Shown: in pieces, positions 54,315 through 64,000 of the stretch
Layout of the letters: every line of letters starts with the position of its first letter
Position numbering within the stretch: the first letter of the stretch is position 1
Assembly: GCA_037501455.1 (NCBI GenBank)
Contig: CM074858.1
Coordinates: 12,326,501-12,390,500 of the forward strand
Length of the DNA stretch: 64,000 nt
Direction: 5' to 3'
Source: Lantana camara
Taxonomy: Eukaryota > Streptophyta > Magnoliopsida > Lamiales > Verbenaceae
The notes under the pieces: generated by a model
Told to the model about the DNA's origin: nothing
What the model saw: only the letters and a program-made list of their open reading frames with translations
Database searches by the model: none
Translations under genes and position numbers: made by a program

Positions 54315-54896
54315 GAGCTCCTCCCTAAATATCGCTTTGAGTTGCTCCCAATTGGGCTCCGGCGAATCGAGGTACACCTTCGTGAAAGGGTTGGCCTGAT
54401 TTATTAAAAACAAGTAACATGAACAAAAAGCCAGCTAGTACAGAACTACCCAAGATAATATAGCTATTAAATTTGAATTTTCCTGAACCAAACATCATAC
54501 GTGGAAAAAAAAAATTTACAACTACAGAACACGTACCTGCACCAACGTCTCACGGAGGTCGTAGGGCACATCGAACATTTTCTGGACAGGATCAAACACA
54601 ACAACACTCTGACTTATTAACCAACTGAATGTAAGACATTGACGACGATATAATTTAATCTTCCGGCGTATTTCATCTTCCGTAAAGGAAGCATTGAACT
54701 CCTCATTCATGGTCTACTTCAAATTCTGCAATTGAAAACCATATGATGGCTTATTATGGATGTTAGCGACACCACGTTGGGCATAGAACAATTCAATGAA
54801 ACGTTTGTCGTGTGTCTCCATCCACAAGTCGATGTAGAAGTTTGACTGAAACCCTTTGTTAGCATAAACGAATGATGGTTCTTTCGTTGAATTCAT
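54315..54896 (-). pseudogene. Myb/SANT-like gene in the Harbinger interval (minus strand)
   Basis: Starts at 54896 (MNSTKEPSFVYANKGFQSNF). The domain pattern, from DKRFIELFYAQRG through YGFQLQNLK and SFTEDEIRRKIKLYRRQCLT to SQSVVVFDPVQKMFDVPY, resembles the Myb/SANT-like domain of PIF ORF1 proteins. One in-frame TAG at 54714-54716 follows QNLK. A GTACGT donor near 54537 and an AAATCAG acceptor near 54394 lead to ANPFTKVYLDSPEPNWEQLK and AIFREELPL, the usual C-terminal extension, ending near 54315. It may be a second ORF1-type protein. Confidence 0.6.
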
Positions 54897-54949
54897 GCTA
54901 GCAAGAGTGTGATTTTTGTTGATACTAGTACCCTTACCCGGGGCGAAGT

Positions 54950-55577
54950 TACAACTGCATTAGCTACTTATTTAGCTCACTATTTTAAATGCAAAATGTA
55001 CAGATATGAATCTTTGAAATAGTGGTGGAAATCGAGGCTACACAATAAAAATAAAAATAAAGTTATACCTACCACAAATTGGGTGTGATCTAAACATTGG
55101 GGCAGTGTGACATTAAGTCACAAATCTTCTTTTAGAATCTCACAGCAGAACATCATGCAAAGGATGCATACTTCACCGACAACAATAACTATTGGAGGAT
55201 GCTCTTTCAAGATTTTGGGTAGATATGGTCAGTTTATCGATCCACAGAGGCTATAATTGTTTAGCAATGAGAGCATTAAAAAAATAGGATGCACAAGTTA
55301 GTATGGTCATAATGCAAAAACCGAATGCTTGGTGCAATATTCAAATGATGACACTGATTGACAATGTGATCCAAAACACATACAACAAAATTTATCACTA
55401 AAGATGCAAAAATATTTTAGACCATTAGCGTAATGAGACATGTCAGTGAGCATCCACAAACAGTTTCCCAAATGATTATAATTAAGACGCAAGTCCGGTA
55501 AAATCACTATAAATAGCAGCTACAACTGATTACTATGGTCATACAAAGTAATTTACAAACAGCAGTGAATAACGTAA
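54950..55577. other. noncoding interval, no gene seen
   Basis: AT-rich sequence between the starts of two divergently oriented Myb/SANT-like genes. It may hold their promoters. No long frame is convincing. Confidence 0.35.
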
Positions 55578-56610
55578 TGGCAAAATTCTTATCAAATTAT
55601 GGCATCATCTTCGACGTTGTGTAGATAGAGTTTCTCGACGAGCAGTTCTTCTCGTGGATGCAAATAGACGCAATATTTCACAAACGTTGCATTACCGTCA
55701 ATGACATTCCAATTCTGTCAACCATTACCTATTGGATGAACATTTACGGTACAACAACACTTACATTGGAAGACATTCGTGATCGATTTCAACTAGCAGC
55801 CCTACGATTTCACACCTAGAATGTATTAAGGGAATATAGTTACGTGCAATATGATGACATCACATTATCAATCACGACCACACCTGCGGTTTGGGAAAGC
55901 ATATGCAAGGTAAGCTTTCTACATTTTAACATATATAAAATTACATCTACAATTTAATAACGTACACTATATTTCATATACAACCATATCATTGCACTTA
56001 CTCACCTACATTACATCATCAACAATTGTCAATTATCTTTATTGGAACAATAAAAAAAATTGTACTCATTTACAGGAGTTTGAAATAGGACTGCATTATC
56101 GAAACTATCCAATGGAGAGGATGTGGCATGAACTTAACCCAATATTTGGTCCCGTTGAGGCAAGGTGGTCAGCTGTGATTGTTAAGTTACCACCAAAACC
56201 ATAATGCACTTTTCCCATCAAAATTGATCCTCTACTTGTTTTGCCACCTTCCACACTTCCAAGCATTGATGACATTTTACGAGATTACGGTAATAATACA
56301 TTTCATGCACCATTTATTTTTCATTTGGAGGAAGAAAAATTTCGTAACTACTGATGTGTGTCTCATGTTTCATTCAAATTCAGAACAAAAAGAGAAGGAA
56401 TGGGCATTATGGAAAAAGGGTAAGAGCAAAGCAACAATTTCACCTCTCACGTACTTGTACCCATTCGACATGGAGAGTACCACTAAGGGCAAAGAGCGCA
56501 TTCTTCCGTATTACAGCACAAAAACTATATCACCGTCGGTCACAGGTGACGAAGGAACTGCAGATGACCCCATTGTTATAGAGGACAATTATTACGACCT
56601 CGAATCTTGA
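55578..56610 (+). pseudogene. Myb/SANT-like gene in the Harbinger interval (plus strand)
   Basis: Starts near 55578 (MAKFLSNYGIIFDVV) and has two in-frame stops in the first exon (near 55622 and 55819). The pattern IDAIFHKRCITV, TLEDIRDRFQLAALRFHT and AVWESICK fits the same domain as the minus-strand gene. A GTAAGC donor near 55912 and a TTTACAG acceptor near 56076 lead to EFEIGLHYRNYPMERMWHEL and NPIFGP, the usual extension. The frame then stops at 56204. Downstream pieces include EQKEKEWALWKKGKSKATIS and an acidic end (DDPIVIEDNYYDLES) stopping at 56610, which may be further exons. Confidence 0.55.
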
Positions 56611-57143
56611 CAGAGGTCAATTTGGCCAAATCGAACAGCAAAGAGGAACCTACGAATATGATTTACAGTACCTCTGCACTTATATAGTGGCTCATCGGCG
56701 ATTTCCTAGGTCCTACGTTTAGAGAATGTGTAATCTTTATCTAAACAAGGCAGTGCTCGTAATCATTAGCTAACCGTGTGTAGTATAATGTATTAAGTTT
56801 TAAATCCGGGTCTATTACGCACCTATGTATTAAGGTTCCCATTACAAATTTTCTATCGGCTAATGTGTATGGATTGTGTTTTCCACAGGTTGTACATACT
56901 GTAATTCCTATAAGATCTATTATATATGCCAAAATTCTACTAATTAAAGTCACAATAATGAAATAACCGAGGAAAATAGAACCACAAAACGGCTAACATG
57001 TATTTCCACAGACTATTTTCACTACGCAGAACATTACGTTATAGTTCAACACATTTAACACAAACCACATATAACATAGCGTCACAAAACATCGCCTAAA
57101 GTCTGCCATAACATAAATAAACTAAATGGTAAATATTTTCTAA
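56611..57143. other. noncoding interval, no gene seen
   Basis: AT-rich spacer between convergent genes. No motif stands out. Confidence 0.35.
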
Positions 57144-57620
57144 CTAATTCCTAACCATAGTAATGTAAATTAGCAATGCGATAAAACTCAGACACACTGT
57201 AGCAATTCCAAACAAATAGCAAATGACACCCATAGGGATGTTGCTCGCATTCAAATTGGGATAGGGATGCGGAACATTCGTGTTACCAGACATTGGAGAG
57301 GTGACCACTTGAGATCTTGCGCCATCATCATCACCACAATCATCCATCAAAGAGCTCTGGTGAAGGTTACGGGTTCGTAATTGACTTTCTCCACCATCAG
57401 TGCTTCCAACATATCGAGGAGCCCTGTTGCTTTTCTTGATGTAAGGGTGCAGGTGAGCCCATTTCAGAGTTATCAGTTCGTCTGCCCACACAAACAGACA
57501 TCTGGGTCCGTTATAGGAACACTTGTAGAAAAACCTACCAGGATTTTGGGCCCTCTCCATAGCGCGGAGAAATTCCTTAAACCCACGGCCGCACTCGCAA
57601 GGCACATCATAACGCTCCAT
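57144..57620 (-). CDS. GRF zinc-finger protein with C-terminal membrane segment
   Basis: The start chosen is MERYDVPCECGRG at 57620. The six residues upstream in the longer frame look like leader. The GRF finger spans about residues 8-50: CECG, then NPGRFFYKCS, then CLFVWADE, with the Cys and Gly-Arg-x-Phe signature. A polar middle with an acidic patch (DDCGDDDGA) follows. A hydrophobic segment (GVICYLFGIATVCLSFIALL) lies near the C-terminus, so the protein is probably tail-anchored. GRF fingers bind nucleic acid. The combination with a membrane tail is common among small plant proteins. The frame is intact. It lies 0.5 kb inside the right Harbinger terminus, so it is either carried cargo or an element gene. 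Confidence 0.72.
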   Translation of the reverse strand: MERYDVPCECGRGFKEFLRAMERAQNPGRFFYKCSYNGPRCLFVWADELITLKWAHLHPYIKKSNRAPRYVGSTDGGESQLRTRNLHQSSLMDDCGDDDGARSQVVTSPMSGNTNVPHPYPNLNASNIPMGVICYLFGIATVCLSFIALLIYITMVRN

Positions 57621-57639
57621 CTTCCTGCAACAATACAAA

Positions 57640-58085
57640 GCCTCCGACTAAATTTATAGCACAATGATTTATCTAATATCTTACCCCTAGAAAATGTATA
57701 ATTGCGGGGAAATGTAGCAAATAACATAAACACCGATAATTTTAAGAATCCTAGAGCTAATTGCAGAGATGAACAAACATACAACCTCACCGATCACCAA
57801 GTTCGAATACAACAGACCTTCTACTATTGAGTTTTCCAACAAAATTGGGATGAGAAATTGCTATGAATTCCCTTGTTGGGGATTGGGGAAGTAGCTATAT
57901 GCGATATAATTTATAACAGGGGTAGGGCAGTAATTTCCCATTAACATGAAATTTAAACTGAATAAGTAAACAAGAAAACTAAGCTTAACTAGGCCGACCC
58001 ACAGCCACCAACATGGGCCAAAAACACATGTTGGGCAACAATCACTAACCCACTTCATCATGACATGGTTAATCATTTTCTTCCA
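57640..58085. other. right subterminal region of the Harbinger interval
   Basis: Probable promoter of the minus-strand GRF gene, then noncoding sequence running to the terminus. I see no further gene. Confidence 0.4.
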
Positions 58086-58101
58086 TGTAAACAAGGCCTT
58101 A
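58086..58101. repeat. right Harbinger terminus and TTA target copy
   Basis: TGTAAACAAGGCC (58086-58098) followed by TTA (58099-58101), the inverse of the left terminus with one mismatch. Confidence 0.65.
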
Positions 58102-58470
58102 ATATTATAATAACTTACCCATTAGAAAGAGTTTTACCACTAAAACTACTATCTTCTTTTGCAATTTTACCTTCTTTATATAGGTCAGTAACAAATAAAA
58201 TCTCTGATGTATTATCTACTGCAAATATTCCTTAATTTCAATGTAAGTTATTGTTTCTTTTGTGTCCCTTCATGCGATATTGGACATAAAAATGTTAATT
58301 AGCTTCTTTCAATGAAATATTTTAAAATGCAAAAGTTAGATTCAAGTGTTTATGTATTTAAAGAGGGGTTAGTAAAAACTATTTAGATAGGAGTTTTTGT
58401 TTGATTAAAAAAATGAGAGTATTGACAACAAAAATGAATTTACTCCCGTATGAGAGCCTTCTTACACTCG
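58102..58470. other. AT-rich interval before the LINE
   Basis: No gene or repeat recognised. Confidence 0.35.
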
Positions 58471-58721
58471 CATGAGAGCCGCCACGATAATAAACCCTAG
58501 ATTTCTTAACGGAGTGACGACCGGAGCCGCCACGAGTGCCTTTATTCACCACGACGTCGCGGGATGGGGCCTTCCTGTGTTCTTTTATTCTTTCGTTTCA
58601 ATTTGTGTTTCTTCTCTTCTGCTACTACTATCGTTTTTCTCTTACTTAGTTTCATGTCTTCTCCTAGGTTACCTGCTAGGGGCTTTTGAATCGGACCGAG
58701 GAACCCTAGTCATCACTGTCA

Positions 58722-60270
58722 TGGAGGGATCGTCGTCTTGCACTGGATATGGAGTTGAGATCTCTGATACGTAACTATCTCATATGACTCAAAACCTTTC
58801 CCTCACCACGAAGGAGTCTGCCAATTTGGACCTTCCACCTAATATTAGGGTTAATACCCCCACGCACCCCGCTCTTTCTTTGGTGGGACGGATCTTCTCT
58901 CGTAGATCATTCAGGTTTGAGACTATCCGAATGACCTTGCTTTGAGCCATGAGCCCCGTCAAGGGTATGGAGATTTCTAAACTTGACAATGATAGACTTC
59001 TATTCTCCTTTAATCACAAATTGGATCTGCAACGTGTTATGGAGTTCAGTCCTTGGAGTTTCGAGAAATATTCGATTATACTTAGACAATTGCAATGTGA
59101 TGATGACCCGAATACTGTGAATTTGGACTTCTATGATTTTATGGTGCGCATCCATGGACTCCCGTCAAGGTACAGAAATAAGAAAGTGGCAGAGATGGTG
59201 CTAATAGGATCGGGATTTTTTGTTTACATCCCTCGAAATCAATTTCTTCGACAATAAGTAGTACTATCAGAGTTCGGGTTGAAATTCTCATGACCGAGGC
59301 ACTGGTCCAATGCTTCAATCTGAAACTTCCCTCGGGACAGTCTATCTCTCTATCTTTCACGTACGAGAGACTCCCGAACTTTTGCTAATTGTGCAAAAAA
59401 TATGATCATGTTGATAGATACTGCTTGCTCCGTTATGAAGAGGATTTTGTTGATCCCGCACCCCTCTTCTCGTATGGTTCATGGCTCGAGGCTACTTCTC
59501 AACGTGGTGTCTTCTCAACTAATCATCCTTCTCATACAGGTAAACCTTCGCAGCAGACTTCTCGCTCCCAATTCAATACTTCTGCCCCTTCGATCCGCTC
59601 TCGCTCAACCTCTCCATCCCCCAAAACTAATCAACAAATATCCCATCCTACTCCCCGTCAAACCACAATGCCTCCAGCGCCTCAGCTCCTCCCCCGCAAC
59701 ATACCATCAGTCCTATCCACCAATAACTAATCGCTTTTTACCAAAAATCAGAATCCTTCAATACCTTAACAATTATCCCCATGGACAGCCTTCCCTCGAA
59801 CCATACTCCCATCGCTCCACAATCTCCAACCCCCATACCCACCCATCAAACACAGCATCCTGGAACCTCAGAGCCCAAAACTCTCCATCCTAGGTCTCCC
59901 TCAACAACTTTCAGTCCCGATAGGCTGTGCCCGAAACTGTCATCACCACTTCCAAACAAGGAAAATCTTACGCTCATCGTATCCCCAAACTGGAACTCCC
60001 CTCAAACCAAACAGTCTCTCACTATTCCCCACGATCTAGAATCTCAGCTGATTAACATCCCTCTCACTCTCGGACTTTTCGAGTCTCCACCGTCCTCCAA
60101 AAAACCTATCCGAAAATTCCATAGCAGAAAACAAGCCTCCCTTTCACAGAATTCCAAAAATCAGAACTGCAATCCCTCCCAGATTTCCAATTTCCACACG
60201 CCCCACTCTCCTTCAGACATTGTCCTCCTGGACATTACTAATGTAATGGCGACGGCTGCTCAGATCGCCG
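58722..60270 (+). pseudogene. LINE ORF1: DUF4283 and CCHC finger
   Basis: The DUF4283 region is readable as LVGRIFSRRSFRFETIR, VKGMEISKLDNDRLLFSF, DLQRVMEFSPWSF and DFYDFMVRIHGLPSRYRNKK. The finger C-x2-C-x4-H-x4-C is visible near 59390-59425 (CKKYDHVDRYC), with a stop between its first two Cys. A long Ser/Pro-rich tail in shifting frames follows. It is the RNA-binding protein of plant L1 elements. Confidence 0.8.
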
Positions 60271-60276
60271 AGACCA

Positions 60277-61007
60277 ATGAGTTGCTTAAGCTGGAACTGC
60301 CAGGGCACTGGGGTTCCCTGGCGAGTTCATAATCTCCGGTCTCTTATTAGGGACCACAACCCCTTGATTATTTTCCTCTCTGGAACCAAGTGTAAACAGC
60401 GGAGGATCGACAGTTTGAAAGCTTCTTTAAATATTAAAGGTATTGGTGTTGATTTGGTCGGTAAATGTGGCGGTCTTGCATTGCTTTTATCTTAATCACA
60501 TTAATGTTTTGGCATAGGGACGTCGATATTTCTCTACAAAGATTTTATCTTAATCACATTGATGTTTTGGTTAAAGGCAACAACGGGGAAGTCGATTGGC
60601 ATTTCACAGGGTTTTACCGCGTACCGGGACGTCAAGAACGTTATCGGTCCTAGGATCTTCTTCGTAGACTTCAGCATAATTTTATGTTACCGTGGTTGGT
60701 GAGCGGGCACTTTAATGAGATCCTTAATAACAAAGAGAAAAAAGGGGATAATGATCGGTCCTCCTCTCAAATGATGAACTTCACGGATGCTCTCTCCGAT
60801 ACAGGTTTATCCGATTTGGGCTTCAATGGTTATCCTTTTACCTGGCTTAAAAGTAATGCGGATCCCTTCACACTTAGAGCGCGGCTTGATCGCTTCGTAG
60901 CCTCTGATCAGTGGCGTTCTATCTTTCTCGATACCTCTATTTCTCATTTAAAGGCTTCTTATTCCGACCATTCTCCTATCCTAACGGTTTGGAAACGGCA
61001 GAAGTGA
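60277..61007 (+). pseudogene. LINE AP endonuclease
   Basis: It starts MSCLSWNCQGTGVPWRVHNL, the usual plant LINE endonuclease opening. Later motifs GHFNEILNNKEKKG, DLGFNGYPFTWL, RLDRFVASDQW and SYSDHSPIL contain the catalytic residues. A 28-base duplicated segment disrupts the frame at 60485-60512. The enzyme would nick the target DNA. Confidence 0.85.
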
Positions 61008-62166
61008 ATTGGGCACAAATGTTCTCGTCCGTTTCGGTTCGAAACGTGCTGGGTGAAAGTCGAAGATTGTAGGAGGATTATCTCTATGGCGTGGGAAGGC
61101 TCCCTCTCTAATTCTGCTGCTAATGTGGTCCTGGAAGGTGCTGAGAGGTGCAACATTGCCCTTCTCAATTGGCAAAGACAACTGCGAGACTGCAAGGACA
61201 ATGACCTGCAATATCTTGAGCTGCGGCTGAGTATATTGTTGGAAAATCCCATCACCGATCAGTCTAAATCTGAAATCCGTACAGTTAGATAAAAAATTAG
61301 TACTAAGCAACGAGCCAAAGTGCGCTGGCTTAGGGAGAGTGATCATAACACGAAATTCTTCCATTTGAAAGCTAAGCAACGTGAAAAAACAAATCATATT
61401 GAGGCTCTTTGTGGCAAAGACGGGCAGAGGCACACTTTGGCTGAAGGAATTCAGGGCATTATTGAGAAGTATTTTGGTACTTTATTTGCTTCTAATGGCT
61501 GTTCAGAATCGGAGCTTGATAAAGGACTACATTTGGTGCCGAGAAAGATCAGTGATGACTTGGGAAGACAACTCCTTATCCGGTTCTCGCCTGACAAGGT
61601 AACCTGAGCTCTCAAAAGTATGTATCCTCTTAAATCCCTTGGCCCAGATGGCCTCCCCCCGTACTTCTTTTAACATTATTGGGACATTGTGGGGCGGGAT
61701 GTGATTGTCTGTGTTCTTGATTTTCTTAATAATGGAAATTTTGATAAACGGTTGAATTATAATCATATTATCTTGATCCCTAAGTGTAAAAATCTCGATA
61801 TCATTACCTAGTTTAGACTTATAAACCTGGCCAATAGAATAAAACCCCTCCTGGATATTTTAATTTCCCCTACCCAATCTGTCTTTATCTCTAACCGGCT
61901 TATCAGTAATAATGTGTTTGTGGCTTTTGAGATTAATCATTTCTTAAAAGGAAAGAATACAGGAAAGGAAGGTGTGTTTAACCTAAAGCTCGATATGAGC
62001 AAAGCCTACGACTGTATTGAATGGAGGGTTCCTCAAACAGCTGTTGGTCAGGTTAGGTTTTCCTATTATTTTTGTTCAACATATCATGACTTGCATTTTG
62101 TCAGTTTCCTATTCATTTCTTTTAGATGGCAATGAATTTGGTCATTTGGACCAAGAAAGGGGTATC
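61008..62166 (+). pseudogene. LINE reverse transcriptase, N-terminal half
   Basis: It reads RPFRFETCWVKVEDCRRII, VRWLRESDHNTKFFHLKA, LGPDGLPPYFF, ILIPKCKNLDIIT and LKLDMSKAYDCIEW (with the first catalytic Asp), then GHLDQERGI. Several stops interrupt it. The FADD block and beyond are missing. Confidence 0.85.
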
Positions 62167-64000
62167 TGTAACATCCCGATCGTTCGGATTTCCAGGTACG
62201 CCGTAACGAGTGGGTTTTATGCACTTTAAATTATTTAATTACGTATTTGGATATTATTTTAATGCTTTTATGATTATTTGAATTAATATGAAATTAATTG
62301 CCTATATTCTTGAACTTTGATTTTAAACGTTTAAGTTTGCATGCTCGTAATTTGCTCGTTATGTGCCGGAATTCAATTCCGTTTTTTTGTGAAATTTTGG
62401 TGTGCGTGATATATGTGAGTTATGAATGTGTTTGCATGCTCGTTTTAAGTTTTCGTGTTCGTTTGTCGAGGTTTTAAACCTTTGGTGTTTGACGAGGGAC
62501 ATGAGGGCCTAACTAGTTTTAGCGCACCTCGTGTTCCGGAGGCCATAACTTGAGCTCAGGAATTCGGATTCGAATTTCGGAAGATGCGTTGGACTCGTAA
62601 CGAAGAGATGAAGTCAAGGAACCTGATTTGGTATTTTTCTAAACCCTTTTGGACCCTCGTTTTTCGACCGGAACGAACAGCTTGTGCATAAGCCACCTTC
62701 CTTGACTAGTCATGTACTTGTGGGGCCAATTTAACTCAACCTAAGTCTAACCCTTGATATCTTGACTTGAGTTAAGCCTTCCTTGCTCCTTTTATCTCTA
62801 AAAACCGATCCAAACTCCCCCATTTTGAGCAGCAACTGATCGAGACAAAGAGAGGAGAGGAGAAGAGAAGAGAACTTTGCCCCTTTTGTGGATTTTGAGC
62901 TCAAATTACCACCTTTCTTCTCCAAATCTTCAAGGTAAGTATATTTATGTATTCTCCTCTCTTCTATGCTTCATTTGATCCTTGAAATTCTTGAAATGCA
63001 TCAGATTTAATAAGGTAATGGAAGCTTGCATGAATAGTTAGGGTTAGCTCATATTTTTGAATCCATGGCTTAGCTTAAGTTTGTGGCTGATTTGGTGCTT
63101 CCTTGTTGATTATATGAGCTTCTTTGCTTCCATTCTTGATCTATACTTCATGATAGATGTGTTTGGGTTGGTTCTCCATTGATAACATGATTGAAGCTTG
63201 AGTTTTTGGCCTTGAAACTAGAATCCGAACTGCTGCTGCGAATCTGCTCATTTTCACCAAACTGCTGTCACGTTTTGAGATTAAATGGATGAATTCTTGC
63301 CTCCAATTTTGTATACTAATGCTTGGTAATGTAGTACACATGTTGCTTTATGAATATGTTCGGTTTTTCCTTGAAAACCTTGATTTATATGATGAGTTTT
63401 GAGCTTGAAACTGCTGCAGAATCTGCTCGCCCGTATGAACTGCTGTCAGGATTTTTGGTTTGGTTTGATGATCTCTTGTGCTTATTTTCGTGTGAAATTG
63501 CATGGACATGACGTATATGAGTTGTTCTACATGTTAGCCCTGCTCTTGCAAGTTTTTAGATCCATTTTCAGCTCCTAAATCGAAACATGTGGCCTGTTTG
63601 TAAGCATGGTATAACCGGACTGCTGCTGTTGCATTTTTGTGATTACTTGGTGGTCCTAATGTGCTCCAATTCATGTCAATTTGCATATACATGGAGTATT
63701 TGAATAACTTAGCATGTTAACTTTTAGTTCCCAAACTTTTAACTCCTAACTCAGCTCCTAAGTTTGTGATCATGGCATGAATGCATGATTTGCTCTTCTT
63801 TGTCCAATTTTGTTGCTTGCTTTAAAGGATCTTTGTTGCTGCATTCTTTGGCCTTTTAACGTGATTCTGTTGTGGGTATTTCATGCATGGTATGTGTGTA
63901 TTTGAGGCCTTAGAGTCCCTCTCTTTCAGCCCTTGTTTTGCTCTTTGTTTTTCCCCTTTTTAAACCGCAGCTGTCAACTCTTTTCACCCCCTTTTCGCCT
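62167..64000 (+). mobile_element. start of a long LTR (solo LTR or LTR element), runs past window end
   Basis: It opens TGTAACATCCCGATCG immediately where LINE homology ends. TGTAACA followed by a CCC run is typical of LTRs of Tekay/Del-type chromoviruses, which are long. No coding region is seen in 1.8 kb. Internal segments with AACTGCTG and GAATCTGCTC recur near 63230, 63410 and 63615. The class is inferred from the terminus only. Confidence 0.5.

Larger units (their letters stand above)
35205..58098 (+). mobile_element. PIF/Harbinger element, or fused elements, with nested insertions
   Basis: The left terminus GGCCTCGTTTACAT and the reversed right terminus GGCCTTGTTTACAT differ at one of 14 bases, and both are flanked by TTA, the usual PIF/Harbinger target. 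Inside lie a DDE_Tnp_4-type transposase, a Myb-like ORF1, two more Myb/SANT-like genes, a GRF-finger gene and two unrecognised coding pieces. A noncoding repeat (38774-42074) and Gypsy-2 (42075-53568) are inserted. Without them the element is about 8 kb. Two separate Harbinger elements, each missing one end, would also fit. Confidence 0.6.
58471..62166 (+). mobile_element. L1-type LINE, decayed and cut at the RT domain
   Basis: Order: ORF1 with DUF4283 and a CCHC finger, Ser/Pro-rich linker, AP endonuclease, RT. The RT ends at about GHLDQERGI, in the conserved block before the catalytic FADD box, where another element begins at 62167. The 3' part and poly-A tail are absent. All parts contain stops or frameshifts. 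Confidence 0.85.

Noticed and set aside
59402..60332. Long plus-strand frames rich in Ser/Pro as separate genes
   Set aside because: They lie between the LINE ORF1 finger and the endonuclease and fit the known low-complexity tail of plant LINE ORF1.

Overview
The window is plant nuclear DNA, probably from a eudicot. Nearly all of it is transposable elements: two Tat-like Ty3/gypsy elements, three Ty1/copia elements, a CACTA element, a PIF/Harbinger element, a LINE, MITE-like repeats and the start of a further LTR. I see no intact ordinary host gene, no rRNA or functional tRNA gene, and no CRISPR. Almost every coding region carries nonsense or frameshift damage. The one long exception is the pol reading frame at 4125-7151.

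Layout. (1) 1-20409 is a minus-strand gypsy element (Gypsy-1) with its 5' LTR at 19547-20409. Its 3' LTR lies off the left edge. A plus-strand copia element (Copia-A, 7939-17159) has inserted into its protease region, with a perfect 5-bp GTTTG duplication. (2) Gypsy-1 itself sits inside the RNase H region of a minus-strand copia (Copia-B, 20410-24814). (3) 24820-28181 is a CACTA-like element with a decayed TNP-type gene. (4) 28180-about 32600 is a 5'-truncated minus-strand copia (Copia-C). (5) 32600-35201 is AT-rich flank holding two MITE-like repeats, a tRNA-derived SINE-like unit, a (TA)n tract and a recent 457-bp tandem duplication. (6) 35205-58098 is bounded by matching PIF/Harbinger termini (GGCCT-GTTTACAT type) and a TTA target duplication. 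Inside are a DDE transposase, a Myb-like ORF1, two further Myb/SANT-like genes, a GRF zinc-finger membrane protein and an unknown ORF. This interval is split by a noncoding repeat (about 38774-42074) and a second gypsy element (Gypsy-2, 42075-53568). (7) 58470-62166 is a decayed L1-type LINE, cut at its reverse transcriptase by a sequence with the start of a long LTR (62167 to the window end).

The most interesting signals are two. First, both gypsy elements carry an antisense gene downstream of pol. It has two spliceosomal introns at the same positions and phases in the two diverged copies, and in Gypsy-2 a TATA box of its own. Second, the Harbinger termini enclose three Myb/SANT-like genes plus a GRF zinc-finger gene rather than the usual two-gene set. 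Whether this is one large element or two fused ones cannot be settled from this window.

In the gypsy elements gag, protease, RT, two RNase H domains and integrase form the replication machinery in one orientation, and the antisense gene converges on it tail to tail. In the Harbinger element the transposase and Myb-like ORF1 protein normally act together in transposition.
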